Positions 1 to 13,244 are shown, counted from the stretch's first letter. The stretch is 64,000 nucleotides of DNA from Rhexocercosporidium sp. MPI-PUGE-AT-0058 (GCA_020746875.1 JAGTJL010000015.1:1674001-1738000); one strand, 5' to 3'. Program-made: numbers and translations. Notes: generated from the sequence alone by a model not told the origin.

Positions 1-2272
1 TTCTTTAATTTTTAAAAGCTGCTTATAGAATTTCCTATTATATTCGTCCTTAATTAATAAAAGCCAATTATTTTCGTTAAACTTTATTAAAAAGTCGAAT
101 AAATCTTAAGAAATATAATAAAAAGGACGGGTAACTACTCTTTTTAATTAACGACGACTTATTACTTATTATGCTGTAGCTATTATATAATGCTTATATT
201 TTAACTAAGTTAAACCTTAAATCTTAACGTTACGCGCATTTTTTATTAAGTTTTTTAAGGCTTCTTTTCTTAAGTGACCTACGCGTAAATGCCATAAGTA
301 GGCTTTGTCGACTCGTGGCTTTAAATATTATTTATTTAATTAAAAACCTTAGCGAATACTCCTCTTTAGCGTTAAAAACATTAAAAAGCTATAATTTAAG
401 CGAATTAAAATACGGCAAATAATTAAAAAAACCAAAGAATAATTAAAAGGCTTATATTTAAAAAAAGCTAAGTTAAATTGTCGTTATAATTACTTTAAAA
501 TTAAACTGTCCTTAGCTATTCCCGTACGTAAAGTGCAATTTAAACTATTATATTAAACTCTTGCTTATAAAAGACGAGCTTTTAAAATAATATTAATATT
601 AAAGCTTTTAACGACAGCGACGTTCGAGAAGGTTAAATCGCTTATATTCGGTCCGTTAGAGCCGTGGAGAGCACCTTTAAAGACTCGAGTACCGCGGCTT
701 TTAATTATTAAGCTTAACGTTCCGGCCTTAATATTATTATCCGTAATAAATTTAATAAAGCTTTTAAGGACAAAAAGAGCTTTTAAATTTATTAAATAAA
801 TAGCAGCTCCGTTATTAAGTAAGATACTTTCTGCGAGCGGATGGCGATTTATATTTATAATAGCGTATACTCTTATAATAGCGAAAGCTTTATTAAGAAA
901 TTTAAAGCTTATAAAGTAAGCTTAAACGTTTTTAGAGTATTTTGCTTTTATTAAAGCAATTAGCTTTGGAGTTATAAGAATTACTAGTACTTAAGTAAAA
1001 AAGAAATTATCGAAAGGTAATCCAGAAGCTAATTACGCTATTAATAATATATTTTTATTAAATTTAGTAATTTCTTAGCGGAGGTTAGGAAAGTCGCTTT
1101 TTAGTCGGAGTCGAGTTTTTTTAATTTCTTTTATTAATAGTAAGTTCTTAAGGTTATTCGCCGTCGAGCCGTCGTAATAATACCGAAGTTTATAATAATT
1201 AATAGCCTTATAATAGTAAAAGTAATACTTATATAAGTAAGTATTTACTTGCGTATTTGGCGATTGATTTCGTTAAACCGACGAGGTTGCTGGAGCATTT
1301 AATTTTTTTTCTAAGAATAATATATAAGCTTATTGTTTTTTATTATTTAAAGGTTATAAGTGATTCCTTATTAAAAGTAAATAATTAATTAACGTAATTA
1401 AGTAAAAAGTATTAATTTACTACTTTAAAAGCATTATTTCTTAATAATTTAAAGTATCGTTCGCGCGCCTATTTCGGTGCGAGCTTTTCTTATACCGCCT
1501 TAATAAAATTAAATATTATTAGCGGTCCTTTAACGTTTAATAAGTCGTATAAGAGAATATCTTGATAAGCCGTTCTCTATTTTTAAAGTCACTCTTTAAA
1601 ATTAACTTACCTTGCCTTAATAATAGCGAGCTTCTTTCTGTAAGTAAACTGTGCTAGCGTGCGAGTACTTATTTTTAAAGGGGCGTAATCTCTCTTAAGG
1701 ATCTAAAGGAATAATTAAAGAATCTATGATTTTAATTAAGGGTCTTTATTTATTATTTCGGTTAACTACTCCTTTTCTATACGAGTTTGCTCGTTTTTGT
1801 ATTCTTTAATTATTCCTTAATAAATAAAGGGATTAATTGTCTTCTGAATTTATTTATAAACTACTTTATAAGCTCGAGCCTTTTCCGTCTATTATACGAG
1901 CTTCCTTACGTGTTCTCTTATAAGAGTAGTATATGTTAAGGCCATATTTTCAATTATAGCTTTTGCCGGTAGTAATGCGTTCGACTTAAGGCTTTTCTTT
2001 ATAAGGTCGCGAGTATCTTCGTCTTACTTCGCCTGAGCCTGAAAGTTGTATTTAATAGCTTTTTTATCTTATTATATTTTTAAATCGTTTAGTAATAGGG
2101 GTTTCGGTTCGGCGTCGAGAAGGTTAAGAGTAATTAATAACGTAAGGTTTATTAAATTTTATATTTTATAAAAGATATAAAAGGATTTAAACGCTTAATA
2201 TTAAGGAGTCTAAGTGCGCTTATTATAATTAAGAGGAGTTCGATTATTTAAAGAGGAGGCTGAAGTTGAGTC

Positions 2273-2616
2273 TGTTATAGCGAAGGAGTTGCTCTCGTGA
2301 GCTTCGAGTATTCAATAGAGGAAGGACTAGAAAGTCTAGTTGCTCGGCTTTTATACTCGTCCAGAGTGGAATCGAAGAGTTAGTGGAAAACAGCGGTGTA
2401 AATTACATTTTATAGTAAGGTAAAAAACTCTGCAATATATAATAGATGCTCTTTACCCACAAACTTGCCTCACAGGCTTTATCTAAATCAACAGCATATA
2501 AAGGGAAGAATATTAACTTAATAGCTTTGTCAACGGGGCTCATAACTATTATGCAAAAACAGGACCTGCAGATGCGATCTGCAGTATTCAGTATATAACC
2601 TTTATTTTGTACGACA
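2273..2616 (-). repeat. Candidate 5' LTR of the left-edge Copia element
   Basis: This 344 bp block begins TGTTATAG and ends CGACA on the plus strand, so read in the element's direction it starts TG and ends CA. It sits immediately upstream of the decayed gag and holds a good TATA box. The matching LTR is outside the window, so the ends rest only on the TG..CA rule. Confidence 0.45.
2348..2355 (-). promoter_or_regulatory. TATA box in candidate LTR
   Basis: TATAAAAG on the minus strand, followed by a pyrimidine-rich leader toward gag. This is typical of a fungal LTR core promoter. Function is inferred from position only. Confidence 0.4.
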
Positions 2617-3044
2617 CACCCCCCAGAGGCGGCGGAACGTCATTCCGGCCGTCTCTGACCCGCACCTTCACGTGACCTAGGGCAAGTGTAACCCCGCACG
2701 CCCACCCTGTCGTGTAACGTCCTCGCTTATTTAAGTCGGTAGTAGCTCGCTTATTGCAAGCGAAAGCAGCGGCCGCACTTCGGAAGGAAAAAACACTCAA
2801 TACTGCAGAACAACAGCGCGCAAGGACTGTGAATTTAACTACTGCGCTACGGGGCTTATAACTGTAGTATAGAAGTGGATTAAAGCACTGTGAGCAGTTG
2901 TAATTAAATTAAAGTGATTAATTGTTATTCTAAAAGCTCTAAGAATTAGGAGAAGACAGTTATTCTCCTAAAGGCGGTCTACAGTAGCAGAACCTAATTA
3001 GGTCACGTGCAGTGCCAAGAAAGCAGCTGCCCGTGCCTGTACGA
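2617..3044. other. GC-richer spacer between two dead retroelements
   Basis: About 430 bp with normal CpA/TpG content, in sharp contrast to both sides. A 70-codon minus-strand open frame (2588-2800) spans into the LTR and shows no recognisable domain, so I do not call it a gene. A short motif around ACGGGGCT(C/T)ATAACT occurs at about 2535 and 2848. It may be host sequence or an unmutated remnant. Confidence 0.4.
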
Positions 3045-4498
3045 CATTTATTTATTCGTTTATTTACGGGTAAAACGCCGTCGAAAGGCCTCTTATTATT
3101 TATAAATAAAAGCAAAGTTTTGTTTAAAATTTTAAAGTAAATATAAAGCTTTTATTTTTATAAAATATTAAACCTACAATGAAGTCCATTATAATTAATT
3201 TAAATAGTTTACTAAACTAGCTCAGCGCTTGTATTTCACTAGTTACTTTCTTATGTTTTACCTTTATTTTTTAATAAATATTATAAGTCTTAACGTATTC
3301 TTTAACGTTTATTAACATCTTCGGCTAAAAATACTTTCGCTAAATAAGTTTTAATATCTTTTTATAATTAAAATAACTTATAATTAAATTATTATAATAT
3401 ATTTTTATAATTTCACTACGAACGGCACTATTTTAAGGGACGTAAGCCATTCGCCGGTGTCTTAATAGACTATTACTATTAATACTTTAATTTAAATCCC
3501 TAGCATTTTATAACTTAATTCGCTTTTTAATAATTAAAGCGTCCCTTTTTTATAATTTTAAGAATAGTAAAAGAAGCGAGTTCGATTTAGGGTTTACCGT
3601 TTCGGCTTTTATAACTCTTATTATAAAAAACCGTAGCATAATATATTTATAATTACGTTAACTAACGTTCTGTCTCTCGTTAGCTTTACGTAAAAGGTTA
3701 TTTAAGCCTTTAAATAAGTTTTAAGAACTATTAAGTTATATAAGAACATATTATTAATTAAGCGTAAAAGTTACTTTTATAGCCTTAATTAATATATTTA
3801 TTATAATATTATCGCCGGCAAGTTAAGGAATATAAGTTAGTCAGTATAATATATTATTATCTTTTCGCCGGATGTTTTCTATTATATAATTAGTTATATT
3901 AAGTACGCGAATTAACTTATTTTAAAGTGTGCTTTATAATTTATTTTATAAAGTAAAGAATATAATATTCTCCTTATCCTTTACTAATTCATAATTAGGC
4001 CTACGCAAGGGTTTATTTACGGGATTATTCTTTTCTTTTTTATAAATTATTATAAAGTCATATTTAAATAGTTTTAAAGCCTATTTAACTTATTGCCGGC
4101 TTAATATTGTCGTCGTTATAAAATAATAAGGGTTATTATAGTCTATTAACACTTTAATAAGGGCTAGACTATTTTTTAAATAATGCCTTTAATATATAAA
4201 GTACTTAACGATTATAAGGAGTTCTTAATTATATATTTTATAATTTAGCTTAATAATATTTAGCTTCTTATTCAAAAATGTAATAAGGTATTATACGGCC
4301 TTTCTCTTATCTTTTACTAACTACTCATTAAGTTAAGAAAGGATTCCTAAAAATGCGAATTTCAACGTATTAGTCTTTAGCCTTTTTAACTTATTAAAGT
4401 TAAAGTGTATAAGAAAAGAGGCTAACGTAAATACATCCTTTAATGCGTTAAAAGCTTTTTCTTTAATAATATTTTAATAAAAAGTAAGAATAAATTGC
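3045..4498 (-). pseudogene. Gypsy RNase H and partial integrase, decayed
   Basis: From 4490 leftward on the minus strand the reading starts EKAFNALKD, passes through an RNase H region (ELLIIVKYF and nearby), then reaches the integrase N-terminal segment near 3400-3300 and MDFIVG at about 3190. Directly after this it jumps to a piece like the end of the integrase core (LSTAFYPQ-like) near 3090-3060. The central integrase core, roughly 100 residues, is therefore missing. The reading ends near 3045. Confidence 0.75.
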
Positions 4499-4688
4499 TA
4501 TCGTACAGAAGTGAAGCAGGCTTTTAATGGTTTAAGAGCTCTACGATCAACGTAGAGAGTAAAGGTTCAAAAAGATATATTAAAGTAAGCGTTACTTTTT
4601 ATAAGAGAAGACTGTGACCCGAGTATATATATACGTAAGTGCTTATAAGAGCATATATATGACTAATAGATTACGCTAAGGCGCGATA
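4499..4688 (-). repeat. 3' LTR of Copia element 1
   Basis: 190 bp direct repeat of 12665-12854, identical in length and differing almost only by C/T and G/A. It is preceded by ATTGC at 4494-4498. Confidence 0.9.
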
Positions 4689-5656
4689 TACTCTTATAAT
4701 AAAGCTTTATTATACAAATAAGCCTTATTATTTAAAAGCGTATAAGTAATTAAGAGATATAATATAAGCTCCCCGAGTATATATATTAGTTCTTAATAAA
4801 AGTATAACGCCGAGCAGCAAATTAATACTCTTAGGATATTATAATAAATGAAAATATTAATACGCGCTTTAAAGATATAATATACGAGGACTTTATATAT
4901 TAATATAAGCAGTTTATTAAGCAATTAATATTAGTAATAAATGAGAATATAAATACGCATTTAAATTATATATAATTAAATAAATAAAATCTAAAGATAT
5001 AATTAAGCTATAGTAATTAAGTAAATAAGATCTTGATTATCGTATCTAACGCGTGCAGATCGCAGGTTTTAAAAGTAAGACTAAAATAAAGTTCGGTCTG
5101 CAGCTAAGATCTCGTGCCGTCTTATCTGATTATTGAATTACTAAGTTATGATTAATGAATTTAGTCCTTCTAGAGTAATTATTATATACAGCAGGAAGCT
5201 GTAATAATATATACTAGCTTCTTATTAGCTCATATAATACGCCGCCTCCCGGGTTAGTAGGTTTGTTATTAGTTTAAGCGTCCCGTTCCGTAATAGCGCG
5301 ATTACAATTACTTTTAAGGATATATATATATCGACTTTTGTATTATTATAATTAACTTTTATATAATATTAACGCACTTCATACTCGCGTGCTTATTTAC
5401 TTACCTGTTTCTTTCTTCTATCTTCTGATTTTTTACTTCTTTTAGCAAATTCTTCTTGATTATTAATCATACTTCTTAAAGCTTCTAAAGCAGCGACTGC
5501 GCGCATTAATAATCAGATCGCAGCTCGCTAAGTAAGTTTTTCTTTAATTTAATTTCTTAATTTCATTTTTAAATAACTTTAATATTATTAAATTAATTAC
5601 TAATAATTATATTATAGGATTTTAAAGATGAGTTCGATAATTAAGAAGTATCTAAT

Positions 5657-6640
5657 GATAAGCTTATTAATAAGCTTTCTAATGATCTTCTTCTTGCTCG
5701 TTCGGTTATCAGAATAAATCCTAAAGATAATTAATAATATTTTTCTTCGCGCGAAGATAAAAATACGCTTATTAATAACTCTAATAATAAGCTAATTCTT
5801 CTTCGATCTTCTCGTGTTAAGCTAAGCTCGTTATTTAAGAAGACTTCTACGCGTTCTTTTGATGCTTTATTATTATTAGTTATATTAAGTAAAAGCGTTA
5901 TTATATTAAATAAAAATAACTTTTAATATACTTCTTTTACTTCGTGCGTTTCGCGTCTTAATTCGACTTCCTTTTTTACCCCTTTTCTTGCTTTTGAGAC
6001 TCGCATTCGTTCTTTATTAATTTTAAAGAAGCGCAAATCGTCTCGCACTCTATCTAAGCTTCGCTCTCTTATTAAGCGCGCTCGAGGTATATATATATTA
6101 TTTTAAAGCTTGCTTTTTATTAATAATTTATTTTATTTATATTAACTGAGATTTAAGAAAGAAGTTTGCGGATTTTTATTTATTATATATTCGCGCTGTT
6201 ATTCGTAGCCGTAATAATCGTGAATATTACTTCGCTAATACTCTCGCTATTAGAAGTCGATATTATAATTATATTTCCGGTTATAAGTGCGATTTTATTA
6301 CGAAAGATATATTTAAGTATAATAGAAGATTAATTATAATTATAAACTCTAATAATAGAAAAGTATAATAATCGTATTATAATTAATCGAGCATTTTATT
6401 AACCGATTCACAGAATATTAAGAAGTATAAAACTATTTTAAAAGCTTTAATAAAAGACTTAGTAAGTAATAATAAATCTAATAAGAATATAGAATTAGAT
6501 CTTCCGATACGCTCTTAGAAGCCAGGTCTAAAGCGTAATAAAAAAGATGATTTTAATAATAATACTGATACTAATGCGAGATCTTTAATAAAGTTTAGTA
6601 ATCTTATATAAAATTTGGAAAAGTTCGCGAAGGTCTTGAA
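5657..6640 (+). pseudogene. Antisense decayed reading frame inside Copia element 1
   Basis: On the plus strand, opposite to pol, a long frame reads with few stops: DKLINKLSNDLLLARSVIR near 5657, then Ser/Arg/Lys-rich text to about 6110, and from about 6185 a segment including NREYYFANTLA and SGYKCDF, continuing to about 6630. Stops are TAA/TAG and could be former CAA/CAG. I recognise no family. It could be an accessory antisense ORF of the element, captured host sequence, or a remnant of another insertion. Confidence 0.4.
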
Positions 6641-6704
6641 AATAATAGCTATTCGCTAATCTAAGCTTAAGTGGATTTTTGCGCTTTTAATAGATTATTT
6701 ATAA

Positions 6705-6819
6705 GCTCGGACTGGATTTAAACGGATTTTGCTTGAGCTCGGGCCGGATTTGAATAATTTTTACTTAAGCTTAAGTTAGATTTAAATAAGCTTTACTTAA
6801 GCTCGGGCTGGATTTCGCG
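6705..6819. repeat. 32-bp tandem repeat, about 3.6 copies
   Basis: Units start at 6705, 6737, 6769 and 6801. Each begins GCTCGG(A/G)C(T/C)GGATTT or its RIP variant and is 32 bp long. It lies just downstream of the pol end of Copia element 1, next to the antisense frame. Confidence 0.8.
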
Positions 6820-6929
6820 TTTACGTTCGGCGTTTCTGAAGCGCGAATATCTAAAATATTAAATTAGAAAAGTTTTTATAAATAAAAGATCGTATAAAGA
6901 TATTCTTAATATACTTTTAATAAATATAT

Positions 6930-9900
6930 TTAAAGCTTTTTAACTTAAAATCGGTAATTACTAAAGTTTAAGAGTACTTTAAAAAGCTCGAATTTCTAGC
7001 GAGACAGATTCTTCGTAAGCTTATTAATAAGTATATTAGTAATTAGAAAATATATTATTTTAAATAATCTACGAGCATATTCTTATTTAAGTTATATATT
7101 TTAGATATTCATATAACGAAGCTTAATAATAATCTTTTTAGTATTATTTATAATTAATTTAATCGTTTATTAATTATTATAAAAGATCTCTTAAGTCTTA
7201 CCGATATTAAGAATTAAGTTCTAAAAGAATCGTTAAAGAGTTATAGCTTTTTTTCCGATATATTTTAATATTAATAATTCTGTTTTAATAATCGACGTAA
7301 TAATTGTAAATTACTTTAATACTTTTCAAATTATTAGCCCGCCGAATAATAAAATTATATAATTTTAAAATAACTTCTGAGTTTCGATATTATCCGCGAA
7401 AGATATATCTAAAGTAATATAAAGCGCTTTCTTTTAATTATTTCCGTATATAATATTTAAAAAGCGCGTATTAAATAAGTAGCGAATAAGCTAATATATA
7501 ATTATAAAATACTTTAAATTAAGATTTATCGCGAACTATAAGAGCTGAGCGATCGTAAAAGCTACGTCTGGTTTTGTAACGATCGTTATATATAATACTG
7601 ATTTAATTTTCTTTTAGTAAGTTTTAATATATTTCTTTAAAGCTTATCTTTTATATTTAATAAGATCGATTTAAGGAAGCGATATCGTAAGATACCTCTT
7701 ATTAGCTTGCTCAAACTTTCGAATAATCTTTTTAATATACTAGCTATAAACTAGAGAAATAGTCTTACGCTTTCTGTCGCGTATTATCTTAATCCTTAAG
7801 AATTATTTAATATTTCTAAGATTATGCATATCGTACGCTTAATTCAATCGCTTAATGAAATCTTATCCGAGCTTTAAATCGTTTCGGTAATAGAGCACTT
7901 GAATATTATTTACGTAAAAGAGAATAAGGATCTTATAAGTAAAGTCTGTGAATATATATAGTTTTTCCGAGTATAAAATCAATCCTAAATTTATTAACGT
8001 TTTATTAATATACTTATATTATAAGTACAGAAAATTACGTATCCTGTAAAGAGCGCGATTAACTTATAATATATATTTAAGCTTATTAAAACCTGGAGAG
8101 AATTTGCAATATACGATTTCGCCGTTTATATTCTGAAGAACGTTAATAAACGTATTAATTACGTTAAAATACTTAACTTCTAAGTTAAAATAAGCTGCGA
8201 GCGCTATAGCGATTCGGAAGGATTTAACTGAGAGCGTGCTAGCGTATATAAAAACGATTATTAATTTATTTTAAAAATTACTTTATATAATAATTCGGGA
8301 TCTATATCTTGAAATATATTCCTTTAAATCGGGCTTATACTTGAAAACTTATATAAGCGGGATAAGTATTAATATAATACTTAAATTAAATAATTCTGAA
8401 GTCCAGTAATCTTATTTATTTATTATCTTTATCTTTAAGCTTATATCTTTTTTAAATTACTCTTTTATTAAGTGATTCTTAAGATCGTTTTATTATTTTA
8501 ATTTAAATAAAAGATCTTAAACTTTGATTTTTAAAAATAAAATCTTCTCTTTTAATAATTAGCGGCTCGTTTGCATTATTATTATAATTATATAATATAT
8601 AATCTTCGTTAAATCTCGAAGATCATCTTATTCTTTTAATAATATATATTAATTAAGTATAAGCTTTTAAAGTATTTAATCGACTTCGGACCGAAGATTA
8701 TTATATTAGTCGAGGATTTGATTACTCCCGAGATCAGGCTTATTCCCGAGCTTAAAATTGCCTTTATCGAGGCGTATTTATTTAAAGATAATTATAAGTA
8801 TTATAAATATTTTATTATTTTAATTTTTTTATAATCTTTTTTTTTTCTTTTTATTTTTAATTAATTTTTTTACTTTTACCGAGCTTTTAATAAATATATT
8901 TAATTTTAATTAAGCTTCTTTTATTATAATCTGAAAGCGTATTACTCTCGCTTATCCTATTTTCGTCGTCCGAGCATTCTATATTTTAATCTAAGAATGC
9001 GATATTGAAATTATTACCGGAGACTTTTCTTATAATCGAGGTCTCGACGGTATTTAAATCTCGATGCGTGATAATCGAGGCGGATCCCGCGCTTAATCCT
9101 GCAGTACGTTCGAATCTCGATTAATAAATTATATGCTCTTACGCGAGTCGAATGCCTCTGAGTCTTGTTTTATGCTTAAAGTAAATTCTTAATTTAACGC
9201 ACTTTCTTTTAATTCTTTACTCTGTTTAAGAGGGCTTTTTAGAGCAAGAGTATATTCCGGAGTTAGAAGTTTATTTATTATACTTAAGCTATTAATATAT
9301 TCTTTTATCCTCGAGTTTTGATTCTCGGAGTTTTCAATTAATCTTTGAATTCGTTCAGTATATAATTAAAGCAAGTCTTCGCTTAAGAGATTCGTATTAT
9401 TTTCTCTGATAATTATATCTTTAATAATATTTTCAATAATTCCAGCTTAATTTATAATAGACTTATCTTCCTCGATAAGATCGCAAATAAACCGAGCTTC
9501 TTAAATCGTAATCTTTACTTTTTTACTTAAAGTAATATAAAAGCTATCTTCGTTAAAGCGTATATTACGCGTAATAATTATTCTGTCGAGACGTAGTATT
9601 CAGATCTTATAAATATTAAAAGCGTAAAAACTTATAAGAAATCTAATATACGTACGCGTAATTATTTTAAACGCTTTCTTATCTTATCCTTTAGCTTTTT
9701 TTATTATTAATAAATACGCTTTATAATTATATATATAAATCTTATTTCAATTTAATCTGAAATCTATAATAAGTTTTATAATAAGCGCTAAGTTATATTA
9801 CCGAAAATAATTCCGAAACTATTTATTATTAACTTTAATAAATAATAATTAGTTATTTACTCGCTTTAAGCTTTTATTATATAAATAAATCCCTGCGAGT

Positions 9901-12600
9901 ATATATTTAATACTCAGATCTACGAGAAGATTAGCTGATAATTTCATCTTAATGCTTTTATTAATTGCTTCTTAACCAGCTTATTCGGCTTCGCTATTTG
10001 ACTCGTAAGTTATTATTAATAAGAGCTCGAGGTTAATTCCGAGCTTATTAGCCTATCTCTTATATCTCGTGAATCTTCGAATTATAATAACTGCTTTCTT
10101 TTAATTATATTTGAATTTGTATATTAAGAGTTTAAATTACTTTCGAATTTAAGCTTTAAAGCTTTTAATATATTAAAATACTTTATCGTACTTTTTTATT
10201 TGCAGTATATAATTAATAAATAAGCCGCTGTATTCGTATTTGAGTATAAAAAGCTAAAAGTAATTGCTTTAGTATTTCGGATAATTAAATAAATTTTAAG
10301 TAATTTTTTAAAATAATTTAAAAGATTTCTTTTTTAATAAACGTTTAAAGATTACTTAAATAATATGAATTAAAATATATTACTCGTATTTAATCTTCCT
10401 TATTACTTTAATAATCTTAATATTTCTTGCCGTACTTATTAATTTCTTTAAAATATCCGGGCTTAAATAACCTGCTCGTAAATATTAAATACGCTTCGAG
10501 TCTATTCTGGAGTACTTATAATTTTTAAATAATTTATACGGCTTATTCACTCTTTTAGAAAGCGTTAGAAATATTATAATTCTTGCAACGCTTAAAAGTA
10601 TATTATAAGTATTTGGAAAATAAATTAAACGTAACTTATATTTAAAGAAAACGAGGTTTTATTTACGCTTTAATTATTATATTATATAATATTCACTAAT
10701 TAGTAAGCTTTTCTTATTCTATCTTAAAATGCAATTCATATTATAGAACTAAAAACCGGTCTTATAAAAACGAGCTTCAGAAATAATATTAATATAAAAG
10801 TTTTTTATAATTACGACGTTGTAAAGTATAAGATTAAATAATTCTCCATTCGGACCCTTAAGTATTCCTTTTATGACTCGAGTTCCGCGCTTAATAATAA
10901 GCAACTAAAAGCTTTTATATTTAATTAAATTCTCAGAAGTGGATTTTATAAAAGATCTTTTTAATAATATTGAACGATTATTAATTAGATTAATCGCTTT
11001 ATAATTATTTAATAAAATAAAATCTGATAAAAGATAAAGTGAATTTTAAAAGAAATATATATTCGCAATTAAATGCTCGGCCGGATTAAGTAAGAGCATT
11101 AGGTGCGCGTAAGTCCTGCTTATTCTTTTTTTATTTAATAAGTTTCCGAAAAAAATAAACTTTTTTTTATTTAATTTATTAAATTTTTATTTATTTAATT
11201 TCGTTAAGAGATCTTTTATTAATTAAAAGAAAAGCTTATTCGAGTTTATTTGCTCGCGGAGAGCTTTTTATTATAGCGTAATAAACTGTTACCGGATCTT
11301 ATTATAATATTAATTATTTATTTTTAAATTTAAATAAGTTATTTTATCTTAATATTTAATAAATACTTTTTTATAAATTATTATTTAAAAATAAGTATAA
11401 TTTAAAAGAAACTAATAATAAGTTTTATTTTTTAAATATAAATATGCTTTTTTTATAAGTTTTCTTTTTATCTTAAATCGGTTTGATCTTTTATTAAGTA
11501 AATCAGAAGCTTCCGAGTCGGGTATCTTATTATTATTAAAGCGTGAATTAAGAATAAAGAAATAATTATACTCTGATTTTCTATTAATAAGCTATTAATA
11601 TTAGCGATCAGTTTAATTAAAATAAAATAGCTGTACGAGCTATTTCAAAAAGTATTTAAAAGATATCCCGAGCTCGTCGGCTTCCTTAATTTCAAGAAAG
11701 TACTTTTAAGCTTATAAGTTATTAAAGTTATTAACTGCGATCAGGAAAAGGTTAATATTAAAAGTGCCGAGCACTTCCGGTATATAATATAAATTCTTTT
11801 TGCGAATTAGCTTTTAATATTATATAATCCAGACTTTTAGGTTTCGGACGTTTTTTATATTCAGGAATTGCAAGTAATCTTAGTAAGTTATCGTCTGAAT
11901 CGTTATATCCGTTTAATATAAAACTATTTTAAGCGTGCGAATTAGTACTTGAATATTAGCTCTTTTCTTAGCGATAAGTTATATAACTGTTATACTGAAG
12001 AATTAGCGGCTTATAGTTTTCTTAATTTATTCGTAAAGCTTAAGGTATATCGTAATTCGTAATTGCTATATTACGCATTTTATAATATACGCTTTAACTT
12101 CGGCCTCGGCTTCCTTTTAATAAGATTCTGCGGTTATTTTAATAAGCTCGTGCGGTCGAGTAGGAAGAGAGATAATAAAAGCGTTAAAGCTTATAATTAT
12201 TTGGTCTAAGGAAAACGCAGCTGCTACGTGACGATCGAGCGCTTATTTTTGGAGTTGTTCGTTATACTCGTTCGTTTTTATTATATAATTTAATTTAGCG
12301 AGATTATTTTTTTATTAAGCGATTTACTTGGCGGTTTATAGATTTTTATTAATAATTTCAGTTAATATTTTTGTATTAAGAGTATCTGAGTTAACGAAAA
12401 GCCAGAATCCGAGCATTTAAGCGCTAAGAGTTAAATGATTTATTTATAATAAGAAATCTTTAAGCTTTAAATATATAATATTTGCATTAAGACCGCTAAG
12501 ATTATCGTGCGATAATATCTCGATAATCGCGCTAAGAAGTACGTCAGGGTTTAAGCGTAAGAAAAGGAAACGAAAATCGTAAAGTTAAAATTAAATAAGC
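6930..12600 (-). pseudogene. Copia gag-pol polyprotein, RIP-inactivated
   Basis: Minus-strand reading gives typical Copia landmarks despite many stops. The end of integrase near 9560-9500 reads ITRNIRFNED. RT around 8270-8100 reads SFRIAIALAAYFNLEVKYFN, followed by INTFIN and GEIVYCKFSPGFN, then ALYRIRNF. The catalytic YxDD block is degraded near 7930. RNase H begins near 7560 with RPDVAFAIAQLSQFATNPN-like sequence and ends near 6960. No open frame survives. Fungal Copia polyproteins of this type are a single long ORF. Confidence 0.85.
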
Positions 12601-12664
12601 TTAATTAAAGCTCGAAATCTATATATGCTAAAAGTAGCTTATAAAGACAGATATAGCTCTTAAC

Positions 12665-12854
12665 TATCGTATAGAAGTAGAGCAGGCTTTTAGTAATTTA
12701 AGAGCTTTACGATTAACGTAAAAAGTAAAGGTTTAAAAAGATATATTAAAGTAAGCGTTATCCTCTGCAAGAGAGGACTGTAACCCGAGTATATATATAC
12801 GTAAGTGCTTACGAGAGCATATACATGACCAGTAGACTGCGCTAGAGCGCGACA
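12665..12854 (-). repeat. 5' LTR of Copia element 1
   Basis: 190 bp partner of 4499-4688. It ends GCGCGACA and is followed by the duplicated target ATTGC at 12855-12859. Confidence 0.9.
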
Positions 12855-13244
12855 ATTGCCCTTTCTTTTTACTTTTTATTAAGCTTATTATTAACTAGGC
12901 AATAGTTAAGAAGTTTGCGATAAAACGCTAATAAAAGTTGGCAAAGCTAATAAAAACTTAAATATCTTTAACATTTTTAGGCTTTAGCTAGTCTTTAATA
13001 GTGTTTATTTGACTTTACTTTATTAATATTTTAACGAGAGATATTATATAACTTAAAAAGTCTATATTTTAAGTATTAAAAGAGCATTTTAATAACTTAA
13101 CGAAAAGATTTACTTGTCGTAATCTCTTAAGGACTTAATAAACGTAGTTCTTATATTAAAATAAATCTATTAAATATATTAAGATATTATTAAAATAAAC
13201 AATATAAATAATATTTGTAAGTCCCGTTAATATATTATTAATAT
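12855..13244 (-). pseudogene. Gypsy RT second half (middle fragment of the split host element)
   Basis: Minus-strand reading includes IVYFNNILIYL, a decayed form of the Gypsy YLDDILIYS catalytic block, then FVKLLKCSF, and further on FANFYQRFIANF. It continues across the Copia element into EKAFNALKD at 4490. It is bounded on the right by target duplication AATAT (13240-13244) of Copia element 2. Confidence 0.85.

Larger units (their letters stand above)
1..2616 (-). mobile_element. Ty1/Copia retrotransposon, 5' part, RIP-degraded, cut by window edge
   Basis: Read on the minus strand, about 830-560 gives a decayed Copia protease/pre-integrase stretch with recognisable pieces such as SRGTRVFKGALHG. 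Around 1260-1190 lies a zinc-knuckle-like segment whose Cys codons have become Tyr, and gag lies between there and about 2270. Stops are frequent and mostly TAA/TAG at positions fitting former CAA/CAG. CpA and TpG are nearly absent while CpG persists, the RIP signature. The integrase, RT and 3' LTR must lie left of position 1. It resembles the Copia element at 4499-12854 in the same protein segment (compare 10760-11050). Confidence 0.75.
4499..12854 (-). mobile_element. Complete Ty1/Copia LTR retrotransposon inserted in Gypsy RT
   Basis: Element of 8356 bp bounded by 190 bp LTRs (4499-4688 and 12665-12854) and a perfect 5 bp target duplication ATTGC (4494-4498 and 12855-12859). LTR ends fit TGTCG..CGACA with RIP changes. 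Coding order on the minus strand is gag, protease (about 11050-10760), integrase (about 10700-9480), RT (about 8300-7680), RNase H (about 7560-6960), which is the Copia order. About 2.2 kb between RNase H and the 3' LTR is not needed by Copia and carries an antisense reading frame and a tandem repeat. Confidence 0.9.

Noticed and set aside
2588..2800. 70-codon minus-strand open frame in the GC-richer spacer
   Set aside because: No domain, overlaps the candidate LTR end, and no splice or start context supports it.
2830..2870. tRNA-like or SINE-like start on the minus strand (AGCCCCGTAGCGCAGTAG, resembling an A box)
   Set aside because: No B box (GGTTCRA type) at the right distance and no cloverleaf pairing could be drawn.
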